Source: an uncultured Clostridia bacterium
GTDB taxonomy: Bacteria > Bacillota > Clostridia > Christensenellales > UBA1242
Direction: 5' to 3'
Assembly: GCA_934778125.1 (NCBI GenBank)
Contig: CAKVOF010000013.1
Location: 1-32,507 of the forward strand
Length of the DNA stretch: 32,507 nt
The notes beneath the pieces were generated by a model that had not been told where the DNA came from, made no database searches, and worked only from the letters and a program-made list of their open reading frames with translations. Both the position numbers and the translations under genes were made by a program. Shown here in pieces: positions 8,546 to 15,005 of this stretch; the stretch's first letter is position 1, and each line of letters begins with the position of its first letter.

Positions 8546-8677
8546 ATGATTAAAGTATGAATTAAATAAAGATTTATATGCTTAGTTAGAATAAATATTT
8601 ATTGATTTTAAGCGATGAGATATATGCTTTACTAATGCTTTGAATTTGCGAAACATTCGTTGATAGAATCATTTTAT

Positions 8678-8812
8678 TTGCCTTAATCATAGAATATATT
8701 ATGAAAGGCAAGATTTAATTACATAAGTAAGTTTGATTTTAATAAATCATTTGTTATTTAAAAAATGGGTTGATTAAGTTTATGATTTGGTTATGTTTTT
8801 AAATTGCCTTTC
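8678..8812 (+). promoter_or_regulatory. Candidate switching leader of lysC
   Basis: TTGCCTT (8678-8684) pairs with AAGGCAA (8705-8711), reinforced by TCATA (8687-8691) with TATGA (8700-8704). The same right arm, extended to GAAAGGCAA (8703-8711), is also perfectly complementary to TTGCCTTTC at 8804-8812, 18 bases before the AGGAG of lysC. The two pairings exclude each other. I do not see the conserved core of the lysine riboswitch. Regulation is inferred from the pairing only. The rest of 8546-8839 is AT-rich and empty. Confidence 0.3.
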
Positions 8813-8839
8813 GAAATTGTTTAACTCATAGGAGAAAAT

Positions 8840-10042
8840 ATGCGGGTTGTTCATAAATATGGGGGAAGCAGTGTGGCAACCATTGAACAAATTCAAAGCA
8901 TAGCGAGTTATTTAAAAAAATTACACGAAAAAGGCGATGAAATTGTGGTTGTGGTGAGCGCTATGGGGAAAACCACAGACTCATTAATTGCATCGGCAAA
9001 CGAAATTGCCCAAAGCCCAAGCAAAAGGGAAATGGATTTACTTTTGTCAACAGGGGAAATGAAATCTATTGCGCTTTTGGCTATTGCATTAAATAATATT
9101 GGAGTTCCAAGTGTTGCTCTAACTGGTTTTCAAGCGGGTTTTAAAACGAACGATGAGTTTTCAAGAGCGTTTATAACTGACCTTGATGTTTCGAGAGTGG
9201 AAAAAGAATTGAGTGAAGGAAAAGTTGTTGTGGTGGCAGGATTTCAAGGAATATGCAATAAAGGTGATATAACCACATTTGGTAGGGGAGGAAGCGACAC
9301 CACAGCGGTGGCGTTGGCCTCTAAGCTGAAGTGCCCTTGTGAAATTTACACTGATGTGGAGTCGGTTCACACAATTGACCCAAGGTTATATCCAAAAGCC
9401 AAAAAAATTCATAAAGTTTGTTTTGAAGAAATGATGGAGATGGCGGTTGGCGGTGCAAAAGTTCTTGATGCCAGATGCGTGGAGTTGGCTAAAAAATATA
9501 ATGTGGAATTATATTTAGGTAAAACATTGGAATCTAATAAATCAAAAGGTACGTTAGTTATGGAAAACAACACTTATTTTGAAGAAATGCCTATAACAAG
9601 TTTGGCGGTTAAGAATAATATAAATATTTTAAGCATAAAAACTTCTATATCGAATAAAGATGTTATACCAAAAATATTTGAAATTTTGGTAAACAACAAA
9701 ATTAATTATGAAATGATTAGTTTGTGCGAGTTTGATGAGTTTTTTGTGTTTTCATTTTGTGCAAGCGAGCAAGAAGCGTATAAAATCAAGCAAGATATAA
9801 TTCATTCAGATATTAATAAGTTGATTGAAATTGAAACAAAAAAAGATGTTTGCAAAGTTATTATGGTGGGAATGGGTTTAGCCACTCACACACGAATTGC
9901 AAGTAAGGTTTTTAAAACACTATCTGATAATTGCATAAAATACTCTTTTATTTCTATTTCTGAAATATCTATTTCTTTCGTTGTGAAAGAAGAATTTAAA
10001 GAAAGAGTTGTTGGTTTGCTTGCTGAAAAATTTAATCTTTAG
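8840..10042 (+). CDS. lysC: Aspartate kinase
   Basis: This 400-residue enzyme phosphorylates aspartate to 4-phosphoaspartate, the first step toward lysine, diaminopimelate, threonine and methionine. The amino acid kinase domain shows KYGGSSVA at the N-terminus and FGRGGSDTTA (from F147); the nucleotide-site loop reads VESVHTIDPRL where VDGVYTxDPR is usual. Two ACT domains follow (about 255-330 and 337-398; the second includes ISISEISISFVV), so feedback inhibition by an end product is expected. The length fits the monofunctional class. The start has AGGAG at 8830-8834. asd follows after 8 bases, so the pair forms an operon. Confidence 0.95.
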   Translation: MRVVHKYGGSSVATIEQIQSIASYLKKLHEKGDEIVVVVSAMGKTTDSLIASANEIAQSPSKREMDLLLSTGEMKSIALLAIALNNIGVPSVALTGFQAGFKTNDEFSRAFITDLDVSRVEKELSEGKVVVVAGFQGICNKGDITTFGRGGSDTTAVALASKLKCPCEIYTDVESVHTIDPRLYPKAKKIHKVCFEEMMEMAVGGAKVLDARCVELAKKYNVELYLGKTLESNKSKGTLVMENNTYFEEMPITSLAVKNNINILSIKTSISNKDVIPKIFEILVNNKINYEMISLCEFDEFFVFSFCASEQEAYKIKQDIIHSDINKLIEIETKKDVCKVIMVGMGLATHTRIASKVFKTLSDNCIKYSFISISEISISFVVKEEFKERVVGLLAEKFNL

Positions 10043-10050
10043 GGGGAAAA

Positions 10051-11049
10051 ATGAAAAGTATTAACGTTGCAATTGTTGGAGCAACTGGTTTGGTTGGCTC
10101 AACATTTATTAAAGTTTTAGAAGAAAAAAATGAAATTAAAATTGATAAGGCCTATTTTTATGCTTCAAGTAAAAGTGCAGGGAAATCAATTGTGTTTAGG
10201 GGAAAGGAATATAAAGTTATAAAACTTTGCAAAGAAAACATAGTTGGAAAACAAATTGATTATGCGTTATTCTCAGCTGGTGGCAGTGTTTCAAAAGAAT
10301 TCGCACCAGTGTTTTCTCAAATTGGTGCCGTTGTTATAGATAATAGCAGTGCTTGGAGAATGGATAATGATGTGCCACTTGTTGTGCCTGAAGTGAATAT
10401 TGAAAGTGCTAAGAAAAATAACGGAATTATCGCAAATCCCAATTGTTCAACTATTCAATGTATGCTTCCTCTTAAAGCCCTTCACGATAAATTTGGTTTA
10501 AAAAGAGTAACATACACATCGTATCAAGCGGTTAGTGGGAGTGGTATGAAAGGAATTGCGGATTTAGAGAACACAACTAAAGGTGAAAGCCCAAGTTTTT
10601 ATGCATACCCAATATATAATAACTGCATTCCACACATTGATGCTTTCCTAGAAAATGGATTCACTAAAGAAGAAATGAAGATGGTAAACGAAACACGCAA
10701 AATACTAGGCTTACCAAATTTGCCAGTTTCAGCAACTTGCGTTAGAGTTCCCGTTAAAAACTCACATAGTATTGACATTTTAGCGGAATTTAATAATCCA
10801 GTTGATATAGAAGAAGCAAGAAAGGTGCTTGAAAGATTTGAAGGGATTGTGGTTATTGATGATGTTGAAAAAAATAAATACCCAGTTCCAACAATGGCAA
10901 CAGGGCTAGATAAAGTGCTTGTTGGCAGAATTAGGGTTGATATCGCAAATGAAAATGCTTTAAGATTTTGGTGCGTTGCGGATAATATTCGAAAAGGTGC
11001 GGCAAGCAATGCAGTTCAAATAATGGAAAAACTAATAAAAGGCAACTAA
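10051..11049 (+). CDS. asd: Aspartate-semialdehyde dehydrogenase
   Basis: This 332-residue NADPH enzyme reduces 4-phosphoaspartate, the product of the upstream kinase, to aspartate semialdehyde. The nucleotide-binding loop GATGLVG lies at the N-terminus, the catalytic cysteine is C132 in NPNCSTIQ, and H239 in VKNSHS is the acid-base residue. The length is typical. The GGGGG ribosome binding site follows the lysC stop directly, indicating coupled expression. The stop codon is inside the terminator stem. Later genes of lysine synthesis are not in the window. Confidence 0.96.
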   Translation: MKSINVAIVGATGLVGSTFIKVLEEKNEIKIDKAYFYASSKSAGKSIVFRGKEYKVIKLCKENIVGKQIDYALFSAGGSVSKEFAPVFSQIGAVVIDNSSAWRMDNDVPLVVPEVNIESAKKNNGIIANPNCSTIQCMLPLKALHDKFGLKRVTYTSYQAVSGSGMKGIADLENTTKGESPSFYAYPIYNNCIPHIDAFLENGFTKEEMKMVNETRKILGLPNLPVSATCVRVPVKNSHSIDILAEFNNPVDIEEARKVLERFEGIVVIDDVEKNKYPVPTMATGLDKVLVGRIRVDIANENALRFWCVADNIRKGAASNAVQIMEKLIKGN

Positions 11050-11066
11050 TAAGTTGCCTTTTTTAT
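11037..11066 (+). terminator. Terminator of lysC-asd, probably bidirectional
   Basis: An 11-bp stem AAAAGGCAACT / AGTTGCCTTTT (11037-11047 with 11052-11062) with loop AATA and a T run, overlapping the asd stop codon. On the minus strand it can also serve the convergent regulator gene, with only four Ts. Confidence 0.9.
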
Positions 11067-11081
11067 CAATAATTAAATTAA

Positions 11082-11393
11082 TTATTTCATATTTTTAATT
11101 AGTTTTTTAAGCGATTCTTTACTTTCAAACGATAGTTTACTGATTTGCTCAAGTAATTCTCTATCAGCCTTATAATGCTCTGGTTTTGAATAAAAGAATT
11201 CTTGTGGTGTGATTTCTATTAATTCCATAAAGTTTAAAAGTGTTGATACTTTTAACTCTATTGCGTTTCTTTCGATTCTATTCATAAAAGATTCACTTAA
11301 ACCCAACCTTAAACTTGTTTCTCTTGCAGACAAATGATTTTTATTCCTAAAATATTGTAATCTTTTTAACACTTCTTCATAATTAATTTCCAT
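11082..11393 (-). CDS. XRE-family transcriptional regulator (XRE-1)
   Basis: This 103-residue protein has an N-terminal Cro/C1-type helix-turn-helix (about 8-65: LSARETSLRLGLSESFMNRIER) and a short helical tail ending in NMK, likely for dimerisation. It is a cytoplasmic DNA-binding protein and probably a repressor. It is a paralogue of the regulator at 11932-12255: both share RLxYFRN, LSAxExSxRLG, FFY at the domain end, and the final NMK. AGGAAGG precedes the ATG. Two 19-bp operator-like sequences lie 98-147 bp upstream, so autoregulation is a reasonable inference. No toxin or kinase partner is seen next to it. Confidence 0.88.
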   Translation of the reverse strand: MEINYEEVLKRLQYFRNKNHLSARETSLRLGLSESFMNRIERNAIELKVSTLLNFMELIEITPQEFFYSKPEHYKADRELLEQISKLSFESKESLKKLIKNMK

Positions 11394-11482
11394 ATATAAC
11401 CTTCCTATTATTAGGATAAGGCATATTTATAAAAACTATGTGTTTATTATTGATTTATATTATTTATATGTGCCATAATAAT

Positions 11483-11511
11483 TTGCGTTTTATATCACTG
11501 AGTGATATACT
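11483..11511 (+). promoter_or_regulatory. Candidate plus-strand promoter over the operator
   Basis: TTGCGT (11483-11488) and TATACT (11506-11511) are spaced by 17 bp, and the spacer contains most of the 19-bp palindrome. Transcription would run rightwards into the structured, gene-poor region. On the minus strand TTGACA (11529-11524) could serve XRE-1, but its -10 box would be weak. Confidence 0.35.
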
Positions 11512-11540
11512 ACATATGTAATATGTCAATCAGTGATATA
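11491..11540. promoter_or_regulatory. Tandem 19-bp operator candidates of XRE-1
   Basis: Site 1 (11491-11509) is a perfect 9+1+9 palindrome, TATATCACTGAGTGATATA. Site 2 (11522-11540), TATGTCAATCAGTGATATA, keeps the right half exactly and matches 7 of 9 in the left half. The centres are 31 bp apart, about three helical turns, which suits cooperative repressor binding on one DNA face. Confidence 0.7.
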
Positions 11541-11931
11541 TTGTTAGGTAGGTTGAATAAGGTTCGTTCGATAAAACTTTTTGCTTGGGCTTCGGCTAAA
11601 AGCCTGCAGAATACGCAAAAAGTATTATCTCACTTCTATAAGTCAGCGGTCGAGAATTTGAGAATGTAACTATTATTTTGTTATGTATAATAAAGTTAAA
11701 AGATATAACGAGTTTTCGTTTTAGATAAGATATAAGAGTTTATTTGTTTAATAAAATTTATCAAGTTTCGACCTAAAAAAATAAGCTAGCTGTCTGGTTG
11801 TATTAACCATAACAGCCCTTCAGTCACTCACTAAAGATTCGTGCCAGCTTCCTTGTGCACTGTGGACGCCATAATCAAAGATTTAAGTTTGTTGTCTATT
11901 GGTGAAATAATAGGCAAAAAATAGTTATTTG
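11541..11931. other. Structured, GC-shifted intergenic region without recognised gene
   Basis: About 390 bases lie between the two regulator genes, with two islands clearly richer in G+C than their surroundings (about 11558-11660 and 11783-11872). The left island folds into a 9-bp stem (11576-11584 with 11615-11623) enclosing a 6-bp hairpin (11587-11592 with 11600-11605). GGTCGA at about 11648-11653 can pair with TCGACC near 11767-11772, bracketing an AT-rich centre. The right island ends in a minus-strand terminator. A 48-codon frame (11523-11669) has no ribosome binding site and uses codons rare here (CTG, CAG, GTC, GAG). It could be a noncoding RNA, a decayed mobile element, or both; I do not recognise it. 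Confidence 0.45.
11773..11816 (-). terminator. Probable minus-strand terminator of XRE-2
   Basis: GCTGT (11789-11793) pairs with ACAGC (11812-11816) and TGGTT (11795-11799) with AACCA (11805-11809). On the minus strand this hairpin is followed, after a short AT-rich spacer, by seven Ts (11781-11775). It would leave XRE-2 with a structured 3' untranslated region of about 115-150 nt. Confidence 0.5.
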
Positions 11932-12255
11932 TTATTTCATATTATTGATAACATCTAGAATGCAATTTTTACTTTCTAACGAAACTGAATTCAGTTTCGT
12001 TAGAAAGTATTTATCTTGCTCATAGGTTGTAATGTTTTCATAGAAAAATTTTTCTTTAGAAACGCCGCAAATATCTATGGCTTCTAATAAAACTTCTGTT
12101 GGAATGCTAAAATCACCGTTTTCAAATTTAGCAATGTAAGCAGAAGAAAAGCCTAATCTTTGTGATAATTCACTTGCTGACAAATTTGCTTGATTCCTAA
12201 AATAAGCTAATCTATTTATTAAAAATTTTCTATTTTGAGTTATATCTTTTCTCAT
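11932..12255 (-). CDS. XRE-family transcriptional regulator (XRE-2)
   Basis: This 107-residue Cro/C1-type regulator has its helix-turn-helix at about 13-70 (LSASELSQRLGFSSAYIAKFE) and a C-terminal helical tail like that of XRE-1. The frame is open upstream to 12357, but the extra 34 residues look unlike protein of this family and include hydrophobic stretches. AAGG lies before the ATG at 12255, and the conserved domain begins just after it. The gene is divergent from the small SLOG-like gene at 12397, with a dyad operator candidate between, so it probably represses that gene and itself. Confidence 0.87.
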   Translation of the reverse strand: MRKDITQNRKFLINRLAYFRNQANLSASELSQRLGFSSAYIAKFENGDFSIPTEVLLEAIDICGVSKEKFFYENITTYEQDKYFLTKLNSVSLESKNCILDVINNMK

Positions 12256-12305
12256 TGCAAACCTTAATATTATTATACAGCATAGTTTGATTATAAGTGG
12301 CAACT

Positions 12306-12367
12306 CACATTGGTAATTATTGTGTTTGCAAAATAAAAAAAATAAATTATTTACCAATGTGGGTAAA
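12306..12367. promoter_or_regulatory. Divergent operator candidate of XRE-2
   Basis: CACATTGGTAA (12306-12316) is the exact inverse of TTACCAATGTG (12351-12361). The right copy is itself a dyad, TTTACC-N6-GGTAAA (12350-12367). The repeats are centred 45 bp apart and fill the gap between the divergent XRE-2 and SLOG-like genes. They differ in sequence from the sites near XRE-1. Confidence 0.6.
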
Positions 12368-12396
12368 CATATAACAAATTAACAAAAGGAAAGATT

Positions 12397-12813
12397 ATGA
12401 AATTTTATGAAACGCCTTATGGTTACAAATATGAACCGATATTTCAAGAGAAGTATTTATCTTTAATTTTTGATTATTCGAAAGAACTTAATTTAAAGAA
12501 GTTAGAGTATGTTTTGATAGATGTGGCAAAAAATGGCTACTATAATTTCTATATGGACTATAGCATTTATGAAAAGTATTATGATGCGGTTGAAATGGCG
12601 GTGTCGACCATAAAGCACATAAATTTATGTTTTGTTTATCCTAATGATTATGAAATGGAATGGGAAAATGTGCCATATAATTTTAGAAGACCGCAAAAGG
12701 TTAATGTGCTTAAAAATGGATTAAAAGGCTGGTTGATTGAGCATAGCGATATGATTATAACAAATTATAACATATCAAACATAAATACAAATAAAATTAT
12801 TGTTAAAATTTAG
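12397..12813 (+). CDS. Small SLOG/YpsA-like protein, degenerate nucleotide loop
   Basis: This 138-residue protein has the alternating strand-helix pattern of small Firmicutes proteins related to YpsA/DUF1273 (SLOG superfamily, Rossmann-like). Visible parallels are GYYNFY after the first strand, INLCFVYP as the central strand, and GWLIEHSDMIITNY near the end, equivalent to the usual W-M-x-x-x-S/A-D-x-V-I-x-Y. The glycine-rich loop normally found after the F-Y pair is replaced by MDYSIYEKYY, so nucleotide binding may be lost. The function is unknown. AAAGGAA precedes the ATG. It is divergent from XRE-2 and likely under its control. Recognition is by pattern memory only. Confidence 0.6.
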   Translation: MKFYETPYGYKYEPIFQEKYLSLIFDYSKELNLKKLEYVLIDVAKNGYYNFYMDYSIYEKYYDAVEMAVSTIKHINLCFVYPNDYEMEWENVPYNFRRPQKVNVLKNGLKGWLIEHSDMIITNYNISNINTNKIIVKI

Positions 12814-12883
12814 GTTATTCAAAATTACCAAAATCACAAATATATCTTCTTATGCATAAGATAAATTGTTTAAGGAGGTTAAA

Positions 12884-13543
12884 ATGTTTAGATGTTGTTC
12901 GAGCAACAGTTGTTGTGATGATAATAGATTATATTGGCACTGTGGTTGCGGGGAAAGTGTGATATTGAGTGGCCCAACTGGACCTATGGGGCCTCAAGGT
13001 GCAACGGGGGTAACTGGTGCAATAGGCCCACAAGGCCCAGCTGGCCCGCAAGGTGCAACTGGTGCAACAGGCCCAACTGGTCCGCAAGGAATACAAGGGG
13101 TACCTGGTCCACAAGGCCCAGCAGGAAGGGTTGCAACCTTAGAAAATATGGTTGTTGGAACAAACAACACACAAAGTCAAACAGTTGCTAGCGGTTCTAA
13201 TTTGAGTTTGGGAACTTTAATTGAATCAATTGGAAATGAAATAACGTTCACTTCACCAAACACGATTAATCTTGCACCAGGAACTTATTATATAAACTTT
13301 AAATCATTAGTTTCAAACACTGCTGGTGGTAGTGGAACAGCGGGGGCAACTTTATATATAAATGACCAAAGTGTTACTTCTGCGAGTATGTATTTGCCTA
13401 CTGCTCAAACTGCTAATTCAATTGGATTCCAACATATTGTTTCGGTTACTGCTGAAACAACGCCAGTTGTTGTTAAAAACGTTGGAACGGTTTCAAATGA
13501 TTATAGTTTAACAAGTTTAGCTGTTATTAGGCTTGGTGATTGA
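12884..13543 (+). CDS. Collagen-like surface protein with Cys-rich head
   Basis: This 219-residue protein has three parts. The head (1-29) carries seven cysteines or so (CC, CC, CGC) and could cross-link chains or bind metal. Residues 30-80 are 17 uninterrupted Gly-X-Y triplets rich in GPQ, GPT and GAT, the collagen triple-helix pattern. The C-terminal domain (about 85-219) is beta-rich with INLAPGTYYINF, like the C1q/TNF-like heads of BclA-type exosporium proteins. No signal peptide is seen, as for many spore-surface collagens. AAGGAGG at 12871-12877 fixes the ATG at 12884; a TTG further up in frame is less likely. A spore or cell surface filament is inferred. Confidence 0.85.
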   Translation: MFRCCSSNSCCDDNRLYWHCGCGESVILSGPTGPMGPQGATGVTGAIGPQGPAGPQGATGATGPTGPQGIQGVPGPQGPAGRVATLENMVVGTNNTQSQTVASGSNLSLGTLIESIGNEITFTSPNTINLAPGTYYINFKSLVSNTAGGSGTAGATLYINDQSVTSASMYLPTAQTANSIGFQHIVSVTAETTPVVVKNVGTVSNDYSLTSLAVIRLGD

Positions 13544-13555
13544 TTAAAGTCACTT

Positions 13556-13658
13556 GTTTGGGGCGGGGGTAAGTTCGTGCAAGCGTTGCTTGCACATCGC
13601 ACACCGCGGTGTGCGATAACCAACGCTTTGCGTTGGTGAACTTACCCACCTTCCAAAC
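13556..13658. repeat. GC-rich cloverleaf (four-way junction) DNA element
   Basis: The outer stem pairs 13556-13576 with 13638-13658: a perfect 10-bp core (GGGTAAGTTC / GAACTTACCC) and a perfect 6-bp end (GTTTGG / CCAAAC), joined by bulged or wobble pairs. Inside are three back-to-back hairpins: 13577-13584 with 13588-13595 (8 bp, loop GTT), the 22-bp perfect palindrome 13596-13617 (half ATCGCACACCG), and 13619-13626 with 13630-13637 (8 bp, loop TTT). Only base 13618 is unpaired at the junction. The element is far richer in G+C than its surroundings and no T run follows. It may be a palindromic mobile repeat, a recombination site or a structured RNA. Confidence 0.85.
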
Positions 13659-13744
13659 CTATAAACTTAATTAATCAAACGCAAATTAAAATTAAGTTTA
13701 TTACAAAAGAAAAATTAAATACGCTGTTATGAAACAAATAGCAA

Positions 13745-13780
13745 AAAAGCATATTGAAAATTAATCAATATGCTTTTGTT
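13745..13780. terminator. Bidirectional terminator
   Basis: A 13-bp perfect stem AAAAGCATATTGA / TCAATATGCTTTT (13745-13757 with 13765-13777) with a 7-nt loop. T-rich sequence follows on both strands. It ends the minus-strand oxidoreductase gene and can stop transcripts from the collagen-like gene. Confidence 0.85.
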
Positions 13781-13792
13781 TTAAATAACTAT

Positions 13793-14836
13793 TTAAAGGC
13801 TCTTTTTAAATCTTAATTCGCCCATTTTCTCAGTTGTTGTGTAACCTGCTGGTGCTTTAATAACATCTGGCAAACGATTAACAATTGATGCGCAAGTTAA
13901 TTCAACTGTTTGAGGTCTATCAATTGTGATTGTGGTGTTTGGTTCGCCATAAACAGTCCAAGTGTTTTTATCGAATTCTTCTGGTGCATAAACTTTTCCT
14001 ATGCATTCTGATTCAATGGTTATTCCTTCTTTTGTTTTTGTTGTAACAATTGCACTCATTCCGGTTGCATCGCCTTTTTTGATTGTCATATTCAAAGTTG
14101 ATGAATTAAGGTTTTTAGGGTATGTTTTCATTTCACAAGCTTGGCTTTGCTCAGTTATATTTAAGCCAAGTGCTGAAGCAAGCCAACCATTAACATTCCA
14201 CATATAAGATGGAAGGAATTCATCTTTTTTCATAAGTTTTTTTGCTTGTTTGTCGGTAACTGTGTTTGCTGTAACAATATTTTTTTCAAATTCTTCTTTG
14301 GTTAACCCTGCACCGTGAACTTGAGCAAGAGCGATTCCATAATCCTCAACGTTATAACTACTGCTTCCTTTAATTTTAGTTATGTGTTGAGTTGTTCCAC
14401 AAAGAGCAGTTATTAAGCTTCCCCAAGACACATCTTGATAACCGCTTCCGCAAAGTGTGCAGTTATTAGCTTTAGCTATTTTATCTAACTCAGCTGTTTT
14501 TTCATAACTATTCCAAGGGAAGAATGCTTCTTCGCAAGTTGTGATTGCGTTAACGCCATTTTGGGCGCATATCATTAAAGCATCGTGGCAATCCTTCATT
14601 AAACTCATTGTGGTGATGATGGCAATATCTGGTTTTAGTTTTTTAAGCCTTGCATCTAAATCTTTCACATTATCGATTTTGCAAACATTTTTTTTCATAT
14701 TTAAAAGTTCTGCAACATCTTTTCCGATAATCTTAGGGTTAATATCAAAAGCCCCAACCAACTTTCCGCCTTTCTCCAAAACATATCGCATCGTGTAAAC
14801 AGCCATTTTCCCGCAACCGATTTGAACTACTTTCAT
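13793..14836 (-). CDS. 2,4-diaminopentanoate dehydrogenase-like oxidoreductase
   Basis: This 347-residue protein has an N-terminal Rossmann NAD(P)-binding domain (MKVVQIGCGKMA, then GAFDINPKIIGKDVAELL) followed by a dihydrodipicolinate-reductase-like catalytic domain. The stretch GVNAITTCEEAFFPW matches what is typical of the 2,4-diaminopentanoate dehydrogenase family of ornithine-fermenting Clostridia, which deaminates 2,4-diaminopentanoate. No other ornithine fermentation genes are nearby, so another amine or amino-acid substrate is possible. The frame opens seven codons earlier, but AAGGAG lies inside that stretch, so the ATG at 14836 is the start. Single gene, divergent from the lipoprotein gene. 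Confidence 0.78.
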   Translation of the reverse strand: MKVVQIGCGKMAVYTMRYVLEKGGKLVGAFDINPKIIGKDVAELLNMKKNVCKIDNVKDLDARLKKLKPDIAIITTMSLMKDCHDALMICAQNGVNAITTCEEAFFPWNSYEKTAELDKIAKANNCTLCGSGYQDVSWGSLITALCGTTQHITKIKGSSSYNVEDYGIALAQVHGAGLTKEEFEKNIVTANTVTDKQAKKLMKKDEFLPSYMWNVNGWLASALGLNITEQSQACEMKTYPKNLNSSTLNMTIKKGDATGMSAIVTTKTKEGITIESECIGKVYAPEEFDKNTWTVYGEPNTTITIDRPQTVELTCASIVNRLPDVIKAPAGYTTTEKMGELRFKKSL

Positions 14837-14941
14837 ATTTTTATCTCCTTTTTTCATTACTACTATTTAGTATATAACAAAATAACAAATATAAACAAAC
14901 AAAATGGAGTAGTGAAAGTTATTATTTTTTTGGGGGTATTC

Positions 14942-14970
14942 TTGACTATCATTCTAATAAATGATATAAT
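14942..14970 (+). promoter_or_regulatory. Sigma-A promoter of the InlB-repeat lipoprotein
   Basis: TTGACT (14942-14947) and TATAAT (14965-14970) are spaced by 17 bp, with a TG one base before the -10 box (extended -10). The start codon is 35 bp further on. Confidence 0.8.
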
Positions 14971-15005
14971 TAAAAATGCAAATAATATAGATAAAGGAGA
15001 ATATT

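Noticed and set aside
8546..8839. A lysine riboswitch before lysC.
   Set aside because: The conserved core sequences of the lysine riboswitch are not recognisable; only a pairing switch is seen.
11523..11669. A 48-codon ORF starting inside operator site 2.
   Set aside because: No ribosome binding site, codon use unlike the other genes, and the same bases form strong nested hairpins. Noncoding function or a decayed element is more likely.
12256..12357. An N-terminal extension of 34 residues of XRE-2.
   Set aside because: It overlaps the operator candidate, does not look like the family, and the internal ATG has a ribosome binding site.
12934..13191. Overlapping frames of 60-85 codons in the collagen-like gene on both strands.
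   Set aside because: They are by-products of the Gly-X-Y codon repetition; the frame with the collagen pattern has the ribosome binding site.
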